A stretch of 64,000 nucleotides of DNA, from positions 28,446-92,445 of the forward strand of contig JAPKHC010000012.1 of the NCBI GenBank assembly GCA_026647215.1, given 5' to 3'. This DNA comes from F1-120-MAGs118 sp013360535 (GTDB lineage: Bacteria; Planctomycetota; UBA1135; GCA-002686595). This document shows, piece after piece, positions 7,303-16,235 of the stretch. The notes beneath the pieces were generated by a model, which was given only the letters and a program-made list of their open reading frames with translations, did not search any database and was not told the DNA's origin. Within the stretch, counting starts at the first letter, position 1; every line of letters starts with the position of its first letter. The translations under genes were made by a program, and so were the position numbers.

Positions 7303-8571
7303 TCAGGCGTAGGTGTCGATCCCGCTCGTCGCGGGCAGGCGTGCGGAGAGCGCGCGGGCGAGGGGCGCCGGCGCGGCAACGTTCGTGGTGCGGCGCGCGG
7401 GCGTGAAGACCGGCGCGTCATCGCGGGAAGAGCGTTCCTCGAGGCCGAGCTGCAGCGTGAGCTCGCCACCGCCGAGTCCGGCGCGCTCCAGCGCGGCCTC
7501 GAGCTCGGGAATCTGCTTCTGCAGCGCATCGAGCGCCTCGCGCTTCTCGACGCGCAGCTCGGCGTTCGCCACGCCGCCGCGCAGCGTGACCTTGACCGAG
7601 ATGCGGCCGAGCTCGCGCGGCTCGAGCTGGATCGTCGCCTGCCGCAGCTCGGGCGAGAGCTGCAGGCGGATCTGGCGCAGCATGTCCGCCGCGCGCTCGG
7701 CCGACACCGGCGACTCGTTGCGCGGCGCGCTCTTCGCTGCCTCGACCTCGGGGCGCGGCGCCGTCGTCTCGCGCGCCGCGACTTCGCGCGGCGCGAGCGG
7801 CGTGTTGCCCGCGTCCTGACGCGCGGCGCTGTCCTTCGGCTCGACGTTCAGCACGAGCTCGTTCGCTTCGTTGCCCTGCGGCTCGGCGGCCGCGGGCTGC
7901 ACGCCTTCCGGCGCGACTTCCGGAGCCTGCGCGGCGTCGCCCTCGAGCGCGAGCTCGCCCTGCGGCGCCTCGACGGCCTCGTTCGCGCCCGCGAGCGCGG
8001 CGTTCGGCTTCGGCGCGAGCTGCGCCGGCGCCTCGAGCCCCTTGCCCTGACCGAGCTGCAGCCCGAGCGTTTCCGTCTCGGGCGCCGACTCGACCTGAGC
8101 CTGCGCGAGGACCTGTTCCACTTGGGCGCGTGCGGCCTTGGCGAGCTTCGCCTCGGCGCGACCTTCACCGGACTCGCAAGCCGAGCCCGCTTCGCCGCAC
8201 GGTCCGCCGCACGTTTCCGCCGGTGTTTCGGCCTCGCTCGCACCTGCTTCGGCCTCGACCTCTCGAGCGTCGCTCTCGCGCGGCTCGTCGGTCGCTTGGG
8301 TCGAAGTCGTCCGTTCGGCCGACTCCTGCGCCCGCGTCCGGCGTTCGGACCGCTCGGCGCGGGCCTCACGGCGCTCGCGCGCGGCGTCGAGCGTCTCGCG
8401 ACGTTCGGAGACACGCTCCCCTTCGACCTCACGCTCGCGCAAGCGGCTGGAGAGCTCGCTCTCGAAGCGCTCGGGGGTCTCGTTCCGCCGGGAGCCGGTA
8501 GAGGCGAGTCGTCCCGTGCCGGACGACCCGCCCTCAGCTACCAAGGAACGGAGAAAGGGATGGTTCTCCAT
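7303..8571 (-). CDS. fliK: Flagellar hook-length control protein FliK
   Basis: FliK measures hook length and switches export specificity. The chosen ATG at 8571 gives 422 residues starting MENHPFLRSLVAEGG. Residues 30-270 are highly charged and Ala/Glu/Pro-rich, typical of the extended ruler part. The C-terminal domain is the conserved Flg_hook core, with LRQIRLQLSPELRQATIQLE and PRELGRISVKVTLRGGVANA, followed by a helix ending in LEAALERAGLGGGELTLQLG. An AAGGAG sits 6 bases before the ATG. However, the sigma-54 promoter overlaps this region, so the AAGGAG would lie upstream of the predicted transcript start. It is first in the fliK-flgD-flgE operon. Confidence 0.85.
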   Translation of the reverse strand: MENHPFLRSLVAEGGSSGTGRLASTGSRRNETPERFESELSSRLREREVEGERVSERRETLDAARERREARAERSERRTRAQESAERTTSTQATDEPRESDAREVEAEAGASEAETPAETCGGPCGEAGSACESGEGRAEAKLAKAARAQVEQVLAQAQVESAPETETLGLQLGQGKGLEAPAQLAPKPNAALAGANEAVEAPQGELALEGDAAQAPEVAPEGVQPAAAEPQGNEANELVLNVEPKDSAARQDAGNTPLAPREVAARETTAPRPEVEAAKSAPRNESPVSAERAADMLRQIRLQLSPELRQATIQLEPRELGRISVKVTLRGGVANAELRVEKREALDALQKQIPELEAALERAGLGGGELTLQLGLEERSSRDDAPVFTPARRTTNVAAPAPLARALSARLPATSGIDTYA

Positions 8572-8585
8572 CGTGCGCTCCTTGG

Positions 8586-8602
8586 AGCAAGGGCGGTGCC
8601 AA
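8586..8602 (-). promoter_or_regulatory. Sigma-54 (-24/-12) promoter of the fliK operon
   Basis: The minus strand reads TTGGCACCGCCCTTGCT, with GG and GC exactly ten bases apart, a near-perfect sigma-54 promoter. Transcription should start near 8575, only a few bases before the fliK ATG at 8571, as at flgF. Confidence 0.85.
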
Positions 8603-8685
8603 GTGCCAGAAAGCCCGCGCAAGGGGCGCCCGATGGGGTCGAGCGGAGTCGGGTCGGAAAGTCTGGCCGGTCGCGCGAAGGAAAC

Positions 8686-8700
8686 GCCGGAAGGCCTTTC
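8686..8700. promoter_or_regulatory. Candidate activator (enhancer) site upstream of fliK
   Basis: GCCGGAAGGCCTTTC, identical to the site at 3091-3105, lies 84 bp upstream of the sigma-54 -24 element. Its placement and dyad symmetry suggest binding by the flagellar sigma-54 activator. Confidence 0.5.
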
Positions 8701-8890
8701 CGCATGCGACTTCCTGCGTATCCGCCGCACCAAGTAAGGCCTGCTGTGGAACCGTTCCCGATCGGCATGCGTCGGGTAGTCTTGGCTGCTCGGTCTGGAC
8801 CCTTCGGGTTCGGTCCGAGCGTGCGTGCGTGCCCGGCGAGGTCCGGGAGCGCCGCCCAACGGAACCTCCACGAGTCTCGAGCTCCACCTC

Positions 8891-11821
8891 ATGAGTCACG
8901 CCCCGCGTCTTGCTCTCGCCGCCGCCCTGCTGCTCGCCCCCCTGGCCCTGAGCCGGCAGGCCCAGGCGCAGCACGCCCAAGTCCACTCGGTCGCCGCCCA
9001 CCCCTCCAACCCCTCCGAGGTCTGGGTCTGCAACCGCGACAACAACTCGGTGTCGGTGGTCGACGCCGCCACCGGCACCGCCACGCACGAGATCCAGGTC
9101 GGCGTGCGCCCGACGTCGCTCTCCTTCAGCGCCGACGGCAGCCGCGTCTACGTCGCCAACCTGCGCGGCGACATCCCGGTCACGGCCAACTTCGTCACCG
9201 GCTTCGGCACGAACAGCTCGCGCGGCTCGGTGACGGTGATCGACACCGCCACGCGCGCGGTCGTGACCACGATCGATCAGGTCGGGACCGAGCCCTACGG
9301 CGTCGTCGTCGCCCCCAACGGCCGCTTCTTCGCGGTCTCGGGCTTCCGCTCGGGCACGATCAAGCTCTACCGCACGTCGAACCACGCGCTCGCGACCAGC
9401 CACCAGTACATGAACGACGTGAGCCACATCCCGGCTCCGTTCACGATCGCCGACGTCGACTCCAACCGCGACGGCATGGCCGACCTCGGCGAGCCGCGCG
9501 CCTTCACGATCCGCGGCGACAGCGCGCGCATGTTCGTGATGCACAACCGCTCGCCGTTCCTGTCGGTGCTCGACATCGCGCTCGACGCCAACGGCGACCC
9601 GACGGGCATCACGCTGGCCGGCAAGATCGACCTCAACACGTACCCCTACGACCCGTTCTACAACCCGACTCCGGTGAGCACGCTGCAGAGCCAGGGCCTG
9701 CCGCGCTTCGCCGACGACATCGCGCTGTCGCCCGACGGCACGCGCGCGCTCGTCCCGCACCTGCTCCACAACATCAACCACGACGTCAACTTCCAGTACC
9801 CGGCGTGGTTCCCCGGCGACTTCGCCAACCGCGTCTACCCGGCACTCAGCCTCGTCGACGTGCAGGCCGGCACCTTCGCGGCGCCCGGGGACCAGTCGCG
9901 GCGGCTGCACAACGAGCTGCAGGACGACCTGACGCCGGCCGAGTACGCGGCCTTCGGTCGCGCGGCCTCGACGCCGGTCGGCATCGCGATGGTCGGCGGC
10001 GCGGGCGAGCCCGTCACCGGCGGCACGATGGAAGTGCACGTCGAGGGCCTCGCACCCGGCCAGACCGCGGTGCTCTACCTCGGCCCCCAGGCCGACATCG
10101 ACCGCGGCTCGCTCGGCGTGCAGTACGTGCTGCCGCGCCGCGCGTTCCCCGTGCCGCCCTCGGGCGTCGTGCAGATCCCGATCCCCGCGCGCGCGGCGCT
10201 GCGCGACACGCTGGTCTACGCGCAGGCGGTGGTCTTCACCGGCGGCCAGATCACGCAGTTCTCCAACGGCCTCAAGACGCGCTTCGAGCGCCACGGCACG
10301 GGCCTCAACAAGCTCGGCCACCGCGCCGGCCACCCCAGCCGCGTCGCCTACGACTCGACGGGCACGCGCGCGCTGATGCTCAACCGCGGCTCCGAGGACG
10401 TCTTCCTGTACGACGTCAACGGCTCCGACCTGCGCCTCGCGGCCGTGTTCCCGCCGCGCATCGACTTCGTCGAGCGCGCCGCGCTCGACACGTCGACGCC
10501 GCTGGGCGACCTGCCGACGGGCATGTTCGTGGTCGAGGATCCGACCACCTCGAACGACGACGCGCTCGTGTACGTGATGAACGAGCTGACGCGCACGCTT
10601 TCGGTGCTGCGTGTCGACTGGGCCGCGCGCACGATCCTCGCGGAGCACGCGCAGATCCCCACGCGGCTCTCGCCCGACCTCTACACGCCCTCGCAGATCC
10701 TCGGCGACGAGCTGTTCGAGGACGCCTCGCGCGGCCAGACGACCGGCGCGCCGGGCACGATCGGCGAGTTCAACAACTCCTGCGCCTCGTGCCACTTCGA
10801 GGGCGGCGAGGATGGCAACGTGTGGCAGCGCCCGCAGGGCCCGCGCAGCACGATGCCGACCTACGGCGGCTCGCTCGGCACCGGCCTGCTGCTGTGGAAG
10901 GGCGTGCGCCTCAACATGGGCGAGACCGGCCCGATGTTCGGCGGCGAGAACGGCGGCCACGGCCAGCTCTCCAACGCCGAGCAGCAGGCGCTGGTCGACG
11001 CGCACGACGTGATGCCCGTGCCGCTCAACCCCAACCTCGATCCGGTGACGGGCGACCTGACGCCGCTGGCGGCGCTCGGCCGCGACCTGTTCTTCGGCGA
11101 GGACGCGACTGGCCTCAACCCGACGCTGCGCCGCGCCGGCTGCGCCGACTGCCACCCGATGACCGACCCCTTCGGCACGGGCGTCGCGCGCGGCTTCACG
11201 GCCGACTTCCTCGACCCGGTGCTGACCGGCGGCGAGAACCTCGAGCAGATGGACCCGACCTGCTTCTCGCTGCAGTCGAACGTGGTCGCGATCAACATCC
11301 GCAACATCAACAGCGGCGTGAACATCGACTTCAACAACGACGGGATCCCCGATCCCGATCGCAACGTCGACGGCTACATCGACGTCGAGACCTACGTCCC
11401 GATGAACCGCGACCGCAACGACCCGTTCCAGCGCGACGACGGCAACAGCTACCCCTGCCCGCTCGATCCGCAGGATCCGCAGAGCCCGCTCAAGACCTTC
11501 CTGCGCGACCAGCGGTCCTTCTCGATCCCGACCAAGTTCGGCGTGTTCTCCAGCGGCCCGTACTTCCACGACCACGTGGCGTACTCGCTGCGCACGATCC
11601 TCGATCCCGAGGCGCAGGCGCTCAGCCCGATCTACGGCTCGCCCGCGTTCCCCTCGGGCCCGGCCTACCCGGGCATGAACAAGTTCTTCAACGAGTTCCA
11701 CGACGTGCGCGGGCACGAGCAGTTCGCCCCGGGCGCGTCCAAGGTGCAGGTCAACCTGCTCAGCGGCCCGAACGTCAACTCGGACATCGAGGCGCTGCTC
11801 GCCTTCATCCAGTCGATCTGA
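8891..11821 (+). CDS. Secreted beta-propeller / di-haem cytochrome c protein
   Basis: The 976-residue product starts with a signal peptide ending LALSRQAQAQ; the ATG at 8891 is preferred over an upstream start because it begins this peptide. Residues 30 to about 600 contain YVTN-type beta-propeller blades, for example NNSVSVVDAATGTATHEIQV and RGSVTVIDTATRAVVTTIDQ. Two c-type haem sites follow: CASCH at residues 631-635 and CADCH at 751-755. The second part resembles MauG/cytochrome c peroxidase-like proteins, with the downstream motif SFSIPTKFGVFSSGPYFHDH before a terminal helix. It probably acts in periplasmic or surface electron transfer; the substrate cannot be told. Confidence 0.75.
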   Translation: MSHAPRLALAAALLLAPLALSRQAQAQHAQVHSVAAHPSNPSEVWVCNRDNNSVSVVDAATGTATHEIQVGVRPTSLSFSADGSRVYVANLRGDIPVTANFVTGFGTNSSRGSVTVIDTATRAVVTTIDQVGTEPYGVVVAPNGRFFAVSGFRSGTIKLYRTSNHALATSHQYMNDVSHIPAPFTIADVDSNRDGMADLGEPRAFTIRGDSARMFVMHNRSPFLSVLDIALDANGDPTGITLAGKIDLNTYPYDPFYNPTPVSTLQSQGLPRFADDIALSPDGTRALVPHLLHNINHDVNFQYPAWFPGDFANRVYPALSLVDVQAGTFAAPGDQSRRLHNELQDDLTPAEYAAFGRAASTPVGIAMVGGAGEPVTGGTMEVHVEGLAPGQTAVLYLGPQADIDRGSLGVQYVLPRRAFPVPPSGVVQIPIPARAALRDTLVYAQAVVFTGGQITQFSNGLKTRFERHGTGLNKLGHRAGHPSRVAYDSTGTRALMLNRGSEDVFLYDVNGSDLRLAAVFPPRIDFVERAALDTSTPLGDLPTGMFVVEDPTTSNDDALVYVMNELTRTLSVLRVDWAARTILAEHAQIPTRLSPDLYTPSQILGDELFEDASRGQTTGAPGTIGEFNNSCASCHFEGGEDGNVWQRPQGPRSTMPTYGGSLGTGLLLWKGVRLNMGETGPMFGGENGGHGQLSNAEQQALVDAHDVMPVPLNPNLDPVTGDLTPLAALGRDLFFGEDATGLNPTLRRAGCADCHPMTDPFGTGVARGFTADFLDPVLTGGENLEQMDPTCFSLQSNVVAINIRNINSGVNIDFNNDGIPDPDRNVDGYIDVETYVPMNRDRNDPFQRDDGNSYPCPLDPQDPQSPLKTFLRDQRSFSIPTKFGVFSSGPYFHDHVAYSLRTILDPEAQALSPIYGSPAFPSGPAYPGMNKFFNEFHDVRGHEQFAPGASKVQVNLLSGPNVNSDIEALLAFIQSI

Positions 11822-11840
11822 CGGACGAGCGAGAACGTGT

Positions 11841-11874
11841 GCCGCCCCGCGTCAGGCGACTGACGCGGGGCGGC
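11841..11874. terminator. Bidirectional terminator hairpin between the cytochrome gene and rpiA
   Basis: GCCGCCCCGCGTCA pairs perfectly with TGACGCGGGGCGGC (14 bp) around a 6-base loop, between two convergent genes. The plus strand continues GTTGTCTT, a weak T-rich tail. Confidence 0.7.
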
Positions 11875-11903
11875 GTTGTCTTCCGGGCGTTCCTGGCGCG
11901 CGC

Positions 11904-12590
11904 TCAGCGCTGGCGCACTTCGGCGCGGCCGTCGGGGTGGCCGATCACGAGCGTGTGCGCGAGGCCGACGAACAGGCCCGACTCGACGACGCCGGGGATG
12001 GCGTCGATGGCGCGCTCGAGCGTGGGCACGTCGGCGATCCCCTGCGGGAAGCGGCAGTCGAGGATCTCGTTGTGGTTGTCGGTCAGGAAGGTCGCGCCCT
12101 CGCGCGTGGCGCGCAGCCACGGCTCGCAGCCGAACTTGGCGAGCGCGCGGCGCACGACGGGACGGGCGAACGGCGCGACCTCGACCGGCAGCGCAAACGT
12201 GGTGCCCAGCCGCGGAACGACCTTGTCGGGACCGACGACGATCACGACGCGGCGCGAGATCGAGGCCACGACCTTCTCGCGCAGGAGCGCCCCGCCGCCG
12301 CCCTTGATCATCGCGAAGTCGCCGTCGATCTCGTCGGCACCGTCGATGCACAGGTCGAGGCTCTCGACCTCCTCGAGCCGGGCGAGCGGGATGCCGAGCT
12401 CGAGCGCCTTGCGCTCGGTGTCGAGCGAGGTCGGGACGCCGCGGATGCGCAGGCCCCCCGCGCGGACGCGCTCGGACAGGGCGAGCAGCGTGAAGTAGAC
12501 CGTCGAGCCCGTTCCCAGGCCCAGGGTCATGCCATCGGTGACGAACTCGGCCGCCCGGCGCCCGGCGACCTCCTTGGGGCTGTGGTTCAT
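11904..12590 (-). CDS. rpiA: Ribose-5-phosphate isomerase A
   Basis: RpiA interconverts ribose 5-phosphate and ribulose 5-phosphate in the pentose phosphate pathway. The 228-residue product has the substrate-binding loop GLGTGSTVYF (around residues 24-33), the catalytic motif LCIDGADEIDGDFAMIKGGG with the key Asp and Glu, and LREKVVAS with the catalytic lysine. The end of the family core, TDNHNEILDC, is also present. The ATG at 12590 (MNHSPKEVAGRRAAEFV) gives the usual RpiA length. It is divergent from feoA and convergent with the cytochrome gene. Confidence 0.95.
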   Translation of the reverse strand: MNHSPKEVAGRRAAEFVTDGMTLGLGTGSTVYFTLLALSERVRAGGLRIRGVPTSLDTERKALELGIPLARLEEVESLDLCIDGADEIDGDFAMIKGGGGALLREKVVASISRRVVIVVGPDKVVPRLGTTFALPVEVAPFARPVVRRALAKFGCEPWLRATREGATFLTDNHNEILDCRFPQGIADVPTLERAIDAIPGVVESGLFVGLAHTLVIGHPDGRAEVRQR

Positions 12591-12696
12591 GCGTTGGGGA
12601 GCCCAGTCTGGCGGGCTGGCGCGCAGATCGTAGGGCTCCCTGCGCACGAGAGCCACTTCCCGAAAGCGCCGCGGAGGGGGTACATTCTTCTTGGTA

Positions 12697-12713
12697 TTGA
12701 GATTCAGTCTCAA
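12697..12713. promoter_or_regulatory. Fur-like operator upstream of feoAB
   Basis: TTGAGATTCAGTCTCAA is a dyad with 7 of 8 pairs matching around a central base. It resembles TTGAGAATgATTCTCAA-type Fur boxes and lies 22 bp before the feoA start, where an iron-responsive repressor would block transcription. Confidence 0.6.
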
Positions 12714-12734
12714 GCAACCGATACTGCTCCAGCC

Positions 12735-12968
12735 GTGACCTCCCTCGACCTGCTCTCGCCCGGTGCCCGCGCCCGCCTCGTCTCGATCGGCGGCGAGCGC
12801 TCGTTCCGTTGCCGCCTGATGGAGCTGGGCCTCCTGCCCGGCACCCCGGTGCGCCTGATCCGCAAGGTCGACCTCGGGGGCGTGCTCGAGCTCGAGGTGC
12901 GCGGCTGCCGCCTGACCGTCCGCCACGGCGAGGCTCGTCAGGTCACCGTCGACACCGTCGAGGGCTGA
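12735..12968 (+). CDS. feoA: Ferrous iron transport accessory protein FeoA
   Basis: FeoA is a small SH3-fold cytosolic partner of the FeoB iron channel. The 77-residue product from the GTG at 12735 has the family pattern SPGARARLVSIGGERSFRCR, LMELGLLPGTPVRLIRKVDL, and ends GEARQVTVDTVEG. It is too short for many gene callers and sits 33 bp before feoB. The Fur-like box just upstream suggests iron repression. Confidence 0.9.
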   Translation: MTSLDLLSPGARARLVSIGGERSFRCRLMELGLLPGTPVRLIRKVDLGGVLELEVRGCRLTVRHGEARQVTVDTVEG

Positions 12969-13001
12969 ACCAGCCGGCCGCGGCCCGCCGCCCTTCCTCC
13001 C

Positions 13002-15227
13002 GTGAGCGCCGCCGTCCCCACTCCCCTGCCGCGCACGGCCCCGTTCCACCGGGTCGCGCTCGCCGGCAATCCCAACACGGGCAAGACGACGCTCTTCAAC
13101 CGCCTGACCGGCCTGTCGGCGAAGGTCGGCAACTATCCGGGCGTGACGGTCGAGCGCGAGATCGGGCACTTCGCGCTGCCGCGCGCGGGCGAGGTCGAGC
13201 TCTCCGACGTGCCGGGCACGTACTCGCTGACGGCGCGCAGTGCCGAGGAGCAGATCGCGATCCAGGCCATCTGCGGCCTGCATCCGCTCGAGCGCCCCGA
13301 GGCGGTCGTGCTCGTGATCGACGCGACGCAGCTCACGCGCAACCTGTACCTCGCGCTGCAGGTGATCGAGACCGACATCCCCGTCGTGATCGCGCTCAAC
13401 ATGTGCGACATGCTGGCCGGTTCCGGCATGGAGATCGACGCGCGCGCGCTGGCGAGCGAGCTCGGGCTGCCGGTCGTCGCGATCGAGGCGCAGCACGGGC
13501 GCGGGATCGACGAGTTGCGGGCGGCGCTCGACGGCGTGCTGGTCGAACCGGCGAGCGGTCGCCCCGGGCCGCGCTGGATCCCGGCCAGCGACGAGCTGCG
13601 CGCCGACGTCGCCGCCGCGGCCGCGGAACTGCCGCCGCAGTGGAAGGTCGACGGCGAGCAGCGCCGCCACGCGCTCGCGTTGTGGGCCCTGCTCTCGCTC
13701 GACGAGCACGACGAGATCGTCGGCGTGCCGCAGGGCCTGCGCGCGGTCGTGCTCGAACGCCGTCGCCTCGCCGCCGCCGCCGGTCGCGAGATCGAGGCCG
13801 AGGTGATCCGCGGCCGCTACGCGTGGATCGACGCGCGCTCGCCGCATTTCCTGCGCGAGCGCGCGCGCACCGGCCTCTCGCGCACCGACCGCGTCGACCG
13901 CGTGCTGCTGCATCCGCTCGCGGGATTCCTCGTGTTCCTGCTGGCGATGGGCCTCGTGTTCCAGTCGCTCTTCAGCTGGGCCGACCCCGCGATCGGCGCG
14001 ATCGAAGGCGCCGTCGCGTGGGTGAAGGAGCTCGTCGTCGCGCGCCTGCCCGAAGGCCTCGTCGCGGACTTCGTCGGCGACGCGCTGATCGAGGGCGTCG
14101 GCAGCGTGATCGTGTTCCTGCCGCAGATCGTGCTGCTCTTCCTGTTCATCGGGATCATGGAGGATTCGGGCTACATGGCCCGCGTCGCGTTCCTGATGGA
14201 CCGCCTGATGAAGGCCATCGGCCTGCACGGGCGCGCGTTCGTGCCGATGATGTCGGGCTTCGCCTGCGCGGTGCCGGCGATCCTTGCCACGCGCACGATG
14301 GAGCGCCAGCGCGACCGCATGCTGACGATGATGGTCGTGCCGCTGATGACCTGCTCGGCGCGGCTGCCGGTGTATGCGCTGATGATCGCAGCGCTGTTCC
14401 CGCCGACGGAGGTCTTCGGGATCCTGCCGGTGCGCGGGCTCCTGATGGTCGCGATGTACGTGTTCAGCACGCTGGTCGCGCTCGCCGCCGCGGCGGTGCT
14501 CGGCCGCACGCTGTTCAAGGGCCGCAGCGTGCCGCTGCTGCTCGAGATGCCGCCCTACCGCCTGCCGGACTGGAAGAGCGTGCTCGCGTCCGTGTGGCGC
14601 AAGGCCAAGGTGTTCCTGTCGGAAGCGGGCACCGTGATCCTCGCCTGCACGGTCGTGATGTGGGCCCTGCTGTCGTTCCCGCGCGACGGCGAGGCGCTGG
14701 CGAGCTACGAGACGCGCGTCGCCGAGGCCGTGCTCGAGCTGCCCGCGGGTCGCGAGCTCGACGCGCGCCTCGAGGAGCTCGACCACGAGCGCGCCTCGCT
14801 CGCGCTGCGCCACAGTTTCGGCGGCCGCATCGGCCACGCCATCGAGCCCGCCATCGAGCCGCTGGGCTTCGACTGGAAGATCGGCATCGGCCTGCTCGGC
14901 GCCTTCGCCGCCCGCGAGGTCTTCGTCAGCACCATGGGCGTCGTCTACGGCATGGGCGGCGACGTCGACGAGGACGCCGTCGGCCTGCGCCAGCGCATCC
15001 AGCAGGAATCGCGCTCCGACGGCCGCCCCGTCTACACCCCGCTCGTCGGCCTCGCCCTGATGGTCTTCTTCGCCATCGCCTGCCAGTGCATGAGCACCCT
15101 CGCCGTCGTGCGCCGCGAGACCAAGGGCTGGCGCTGGCCGACCTTCCTGTTCGTCTACACCGGCCTGCTCGCCTGGCTGCTCGCCTTCGCCGTCTACCAA
15201 GGCGGCCGCGCCCTCGGCTTCGCCTGA
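13002..15227 (+). CDS. feoB: Ferrous iron transporter FeoB
   Basis: FeoB imports Fe2+ through the inner membrane and carries an N-terminal G-domain. The 741-residue product has G1 GNPNTGKTT (22-30), the switch region VGNYPGVTVE, G3 DVPGTYSL and G4-like LNMCDML. The membrane part includes the Gate motifs GSVIVFLPQIVLLFLFIGIM and MSGFACAVPAILATRTMERQ, and further on FFAIACQCMSTLAVVRRETK. The start is a GTG with no clear ribosome-binding site. The downstream region carries a second, degraded copy of the C-terminal segment. Confidence 0.96.
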   Translation: MSAAVPTPLPRTAPFHRVALAGNPNTGKTTLFNRLTGLSAKVGNYPGVTVEREIGHFALPRAGEVELSDVPGTYSLTARSAEEQIAIQAICGLHPLERPEAVVLVIDATQLTRNLYLALQVIETDIPVVIALNMCDMLAGSGMEIDARALASELGLPVVAIEAQHGRGIDELRAALDGVLVEPASGRPGPRWIPASDELRADVAAAAAELPPQWKVDGEQRRHALALWALLSLDEHDEIVGVPQGLRAVVLERRRLAAAAGREIEAEVIRGRYAWIDARSPHFLRERARTGLSRTDRVDRVLLHPLAGFLVFLLAMGLVFQSLFSWADPAIGAIEGAVAWVKELVVARLPEGLVADFVGDALIEGVGSVIVFLPQIVLLFLFIGIMEDSGYMARVAFLMDRLMKAIGLHGRAFVPMMSGFACAVPAILATRTMERQRDRMLTMMVVPLMTCSARLPVYALMIAALFPPTEVFGILPVRGLLMVAMYVFSTLVALAAAAVLGRTLFKGRSVPLLLEMPPYRLPDWKSVLASVWRKAKVFLSEAGTVILACTVVMWALLSFPRDGEALASYETRVAEAVLELPAGRELDARLEELDHERASLALRHSFGGRIGHAIEPAIEPLGFDWKIGIGLLGAFAAREVFVSTMGVVYGMGGDVDEDAVGLRQRIQQESRSDGRPVYTPLVGLALMVFFAIACQCMSTLAVVRRETKGWRWPTFLFVYTGLLAWLLAFAVYQGGRALGFA

Positions 15228-15300
15228 GCGCGCGACGGCCGGCCGCAACGCTCTCACGTCCGACACGTCGCCGCGCCAGGTTGGACGTAGGATCGCCGAA

Positions 15301-16038
15301 GTGGTGAGCACCGGCGCAAGCAGCGAGACGAGGGAAGCGAAAGCGCCGGAGAGCCGTTGGCGTCGAGCGCGTCGCCTTGCGTTGCGTGTGCTGCTGGTCG
15401 TGCTCGCGACGTGCGCGCTCTGGGGTGTCGCAGCACTCACGCTTCCGCGCGTCACGCTCAACGACGACTGGGCACCGCCGACGCACGGCATCGAAGTCGG
15501 AGTGCTCTCCAACGGCGTCCACACCGACGTGGTGCTTCCGGTGCGCGCCGCGGGTGTCGATTGGGCGGAGTTCCTCGCGCTCGACGAGCTCCACGGCCCC
15601 CACTCCGGCTTCCAATGGGTCGCGATGGGTTGGGGCGACCGGCGCTTCTACCTCGAGACGCCGACCTTCGCCGACCTGAAGGCGAGCACCGCCATCGCCG
15701 CCGTGAGTGGCGTCGGCAGTACCGCCCTGCACGCCACCTGGCTCTACCGCGGGCCCTACTCCGGCGAAAACGCGCGCAGTTTCGTTCTCACCGAAGCGCA
15801 GTACGTCGCGTTGTGCGACTACGTGCGCGCGTCGTTCGCTCTCGACTCCGCGCAGCGCCCACGCCGCATCGAACACCCCGGCTACTCGACGAGCGACCAC
15901 TTCTACGAAGCCGTCGGCAGCTACAGCGCGATCCGCACGTGCAACGAGTGGACCGGCGCGGGCCTTCGGCGCATCGGCGTGCGCATCGGCGCCTGGACCC
16001 CGTTCGCTGGCGACGTGCTGCGCCACCTGCCGCGCTAG
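15301..16038 (+). CDS. TIGR02117 / DUF2459-type membrane-anchored protein
   Basis: The 245-residue product has one N-terminal membrane segment (about residues 25-48). A conserved domain follows with GVLSNGVHTDVVLPVRAAGV, MGWGDRRFYLETPTFADLKA, LHATWLYRGPYSGENARSFV and SAIRTCNEWTGAGLRRIGVR. These match the DUF2459 (TIGR02117) family, whose biochemical role is not established; conserved His, Cys and Asn suggest a papain-like fold, but that is inference. Two adjacent GTG codons (15301, 15304) could start it. It lies between intact feoB and a feoB remnant, as if inserted or carried in by a duplication. Confidence 0.7.
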   Translation: MVSTGASSETREAKAPESRWRRARRLALRVLLVVLATCALWGVAALTLPRVTLNDDWAPPTHGIEVGVLSNGVHTDVVLPVRAAGVDWAEFLALDELHGPHSGFQWVAMGWGDRRFYLETPTFADLKASTAIAAVSGVGSTALHATWLYRGPYSGENARSFVLTEAQYVALCDYVRASFALDSAQRPRRIEHPGYSTSDHFYEAVGSYSAIRTCNEWTGAGLRRIGVRIGAWTPFAGDVLRHLPR

Positions 16039-16081
16039 GCCACGGTTCGGAGAGCGACCGTTCGAGAACGTGCGGGGATCC

Positions 16082-16221
16082 GTGCTGCGGGCGGCTCGGC
16101 ATCCCGCCGGCCGCCAGGTCTACGCCACGCTCGTCGGCCTCGCGCAGAAGGACTTCTTCGCCATCGCCTGCGCGTGCATGAGCACGCTCGCCGTGCTCAA
16201 GCGCGAGACCCAGGACTGGAC
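16082..16221 (+). pseudogene. Remnant of a feoB C-terminal segment
   Basis: In one frame this segment encodes GRQVYATLVGLAQKDFFAIA followed by CACMSTLAVLKRETQDW. Intact feoB encodes GRPVYTPLVGLALMVFFAIA then CQCMSTLAVVRRETKGW near its own end (about 15022-15136). No start codon or upstream FeoB sequence is present, and the similarity stops after the Trp. It is therefore a duplicated scrap 0.9 kb from its parent, separated by the DUF2459 gene. Confidence 0.7.
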
Positions 16222-16235
16222 CCGCAGGTCGCGCC

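Larger units (their letters stand above)
8572..8890. other. Divergent control region between fliK and the cytochrome gene
   Basis: This 319-base region has no gene. It holds the fliK sigma-54 promoter and the shared 15-base dyad. Between about 8701 and 8890, upstream of the plus-strand cytochrome gene, I recognise no promoter, riboswitch or small gene. Confidence 0.6.

Noticed and set aside
8534..11716. A 1060-codon minus-strand frame opposite the cytochrome gene
   Set aside because: It is antisense to a signal-peptide- and haem-motif-containing protein and has no recognisable content.
4444..12498. A 2684-codon open frame on the plus strand
   Set aside because: It runs antisense through hpf, flgE, flgD and fliK and out of frame over the cytochrome gene. 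The Arg/Ala/Asp-rich, motif-free translation is the usual GC-rich shadow.
11904..15524. A 1206-codon minus-strand frame
   Set aside because: Only its last 228 codons (rpiA) are real. The rest is antisense to feoA, feoB and part of the DUF2459 gene and has no protein-like pattern.
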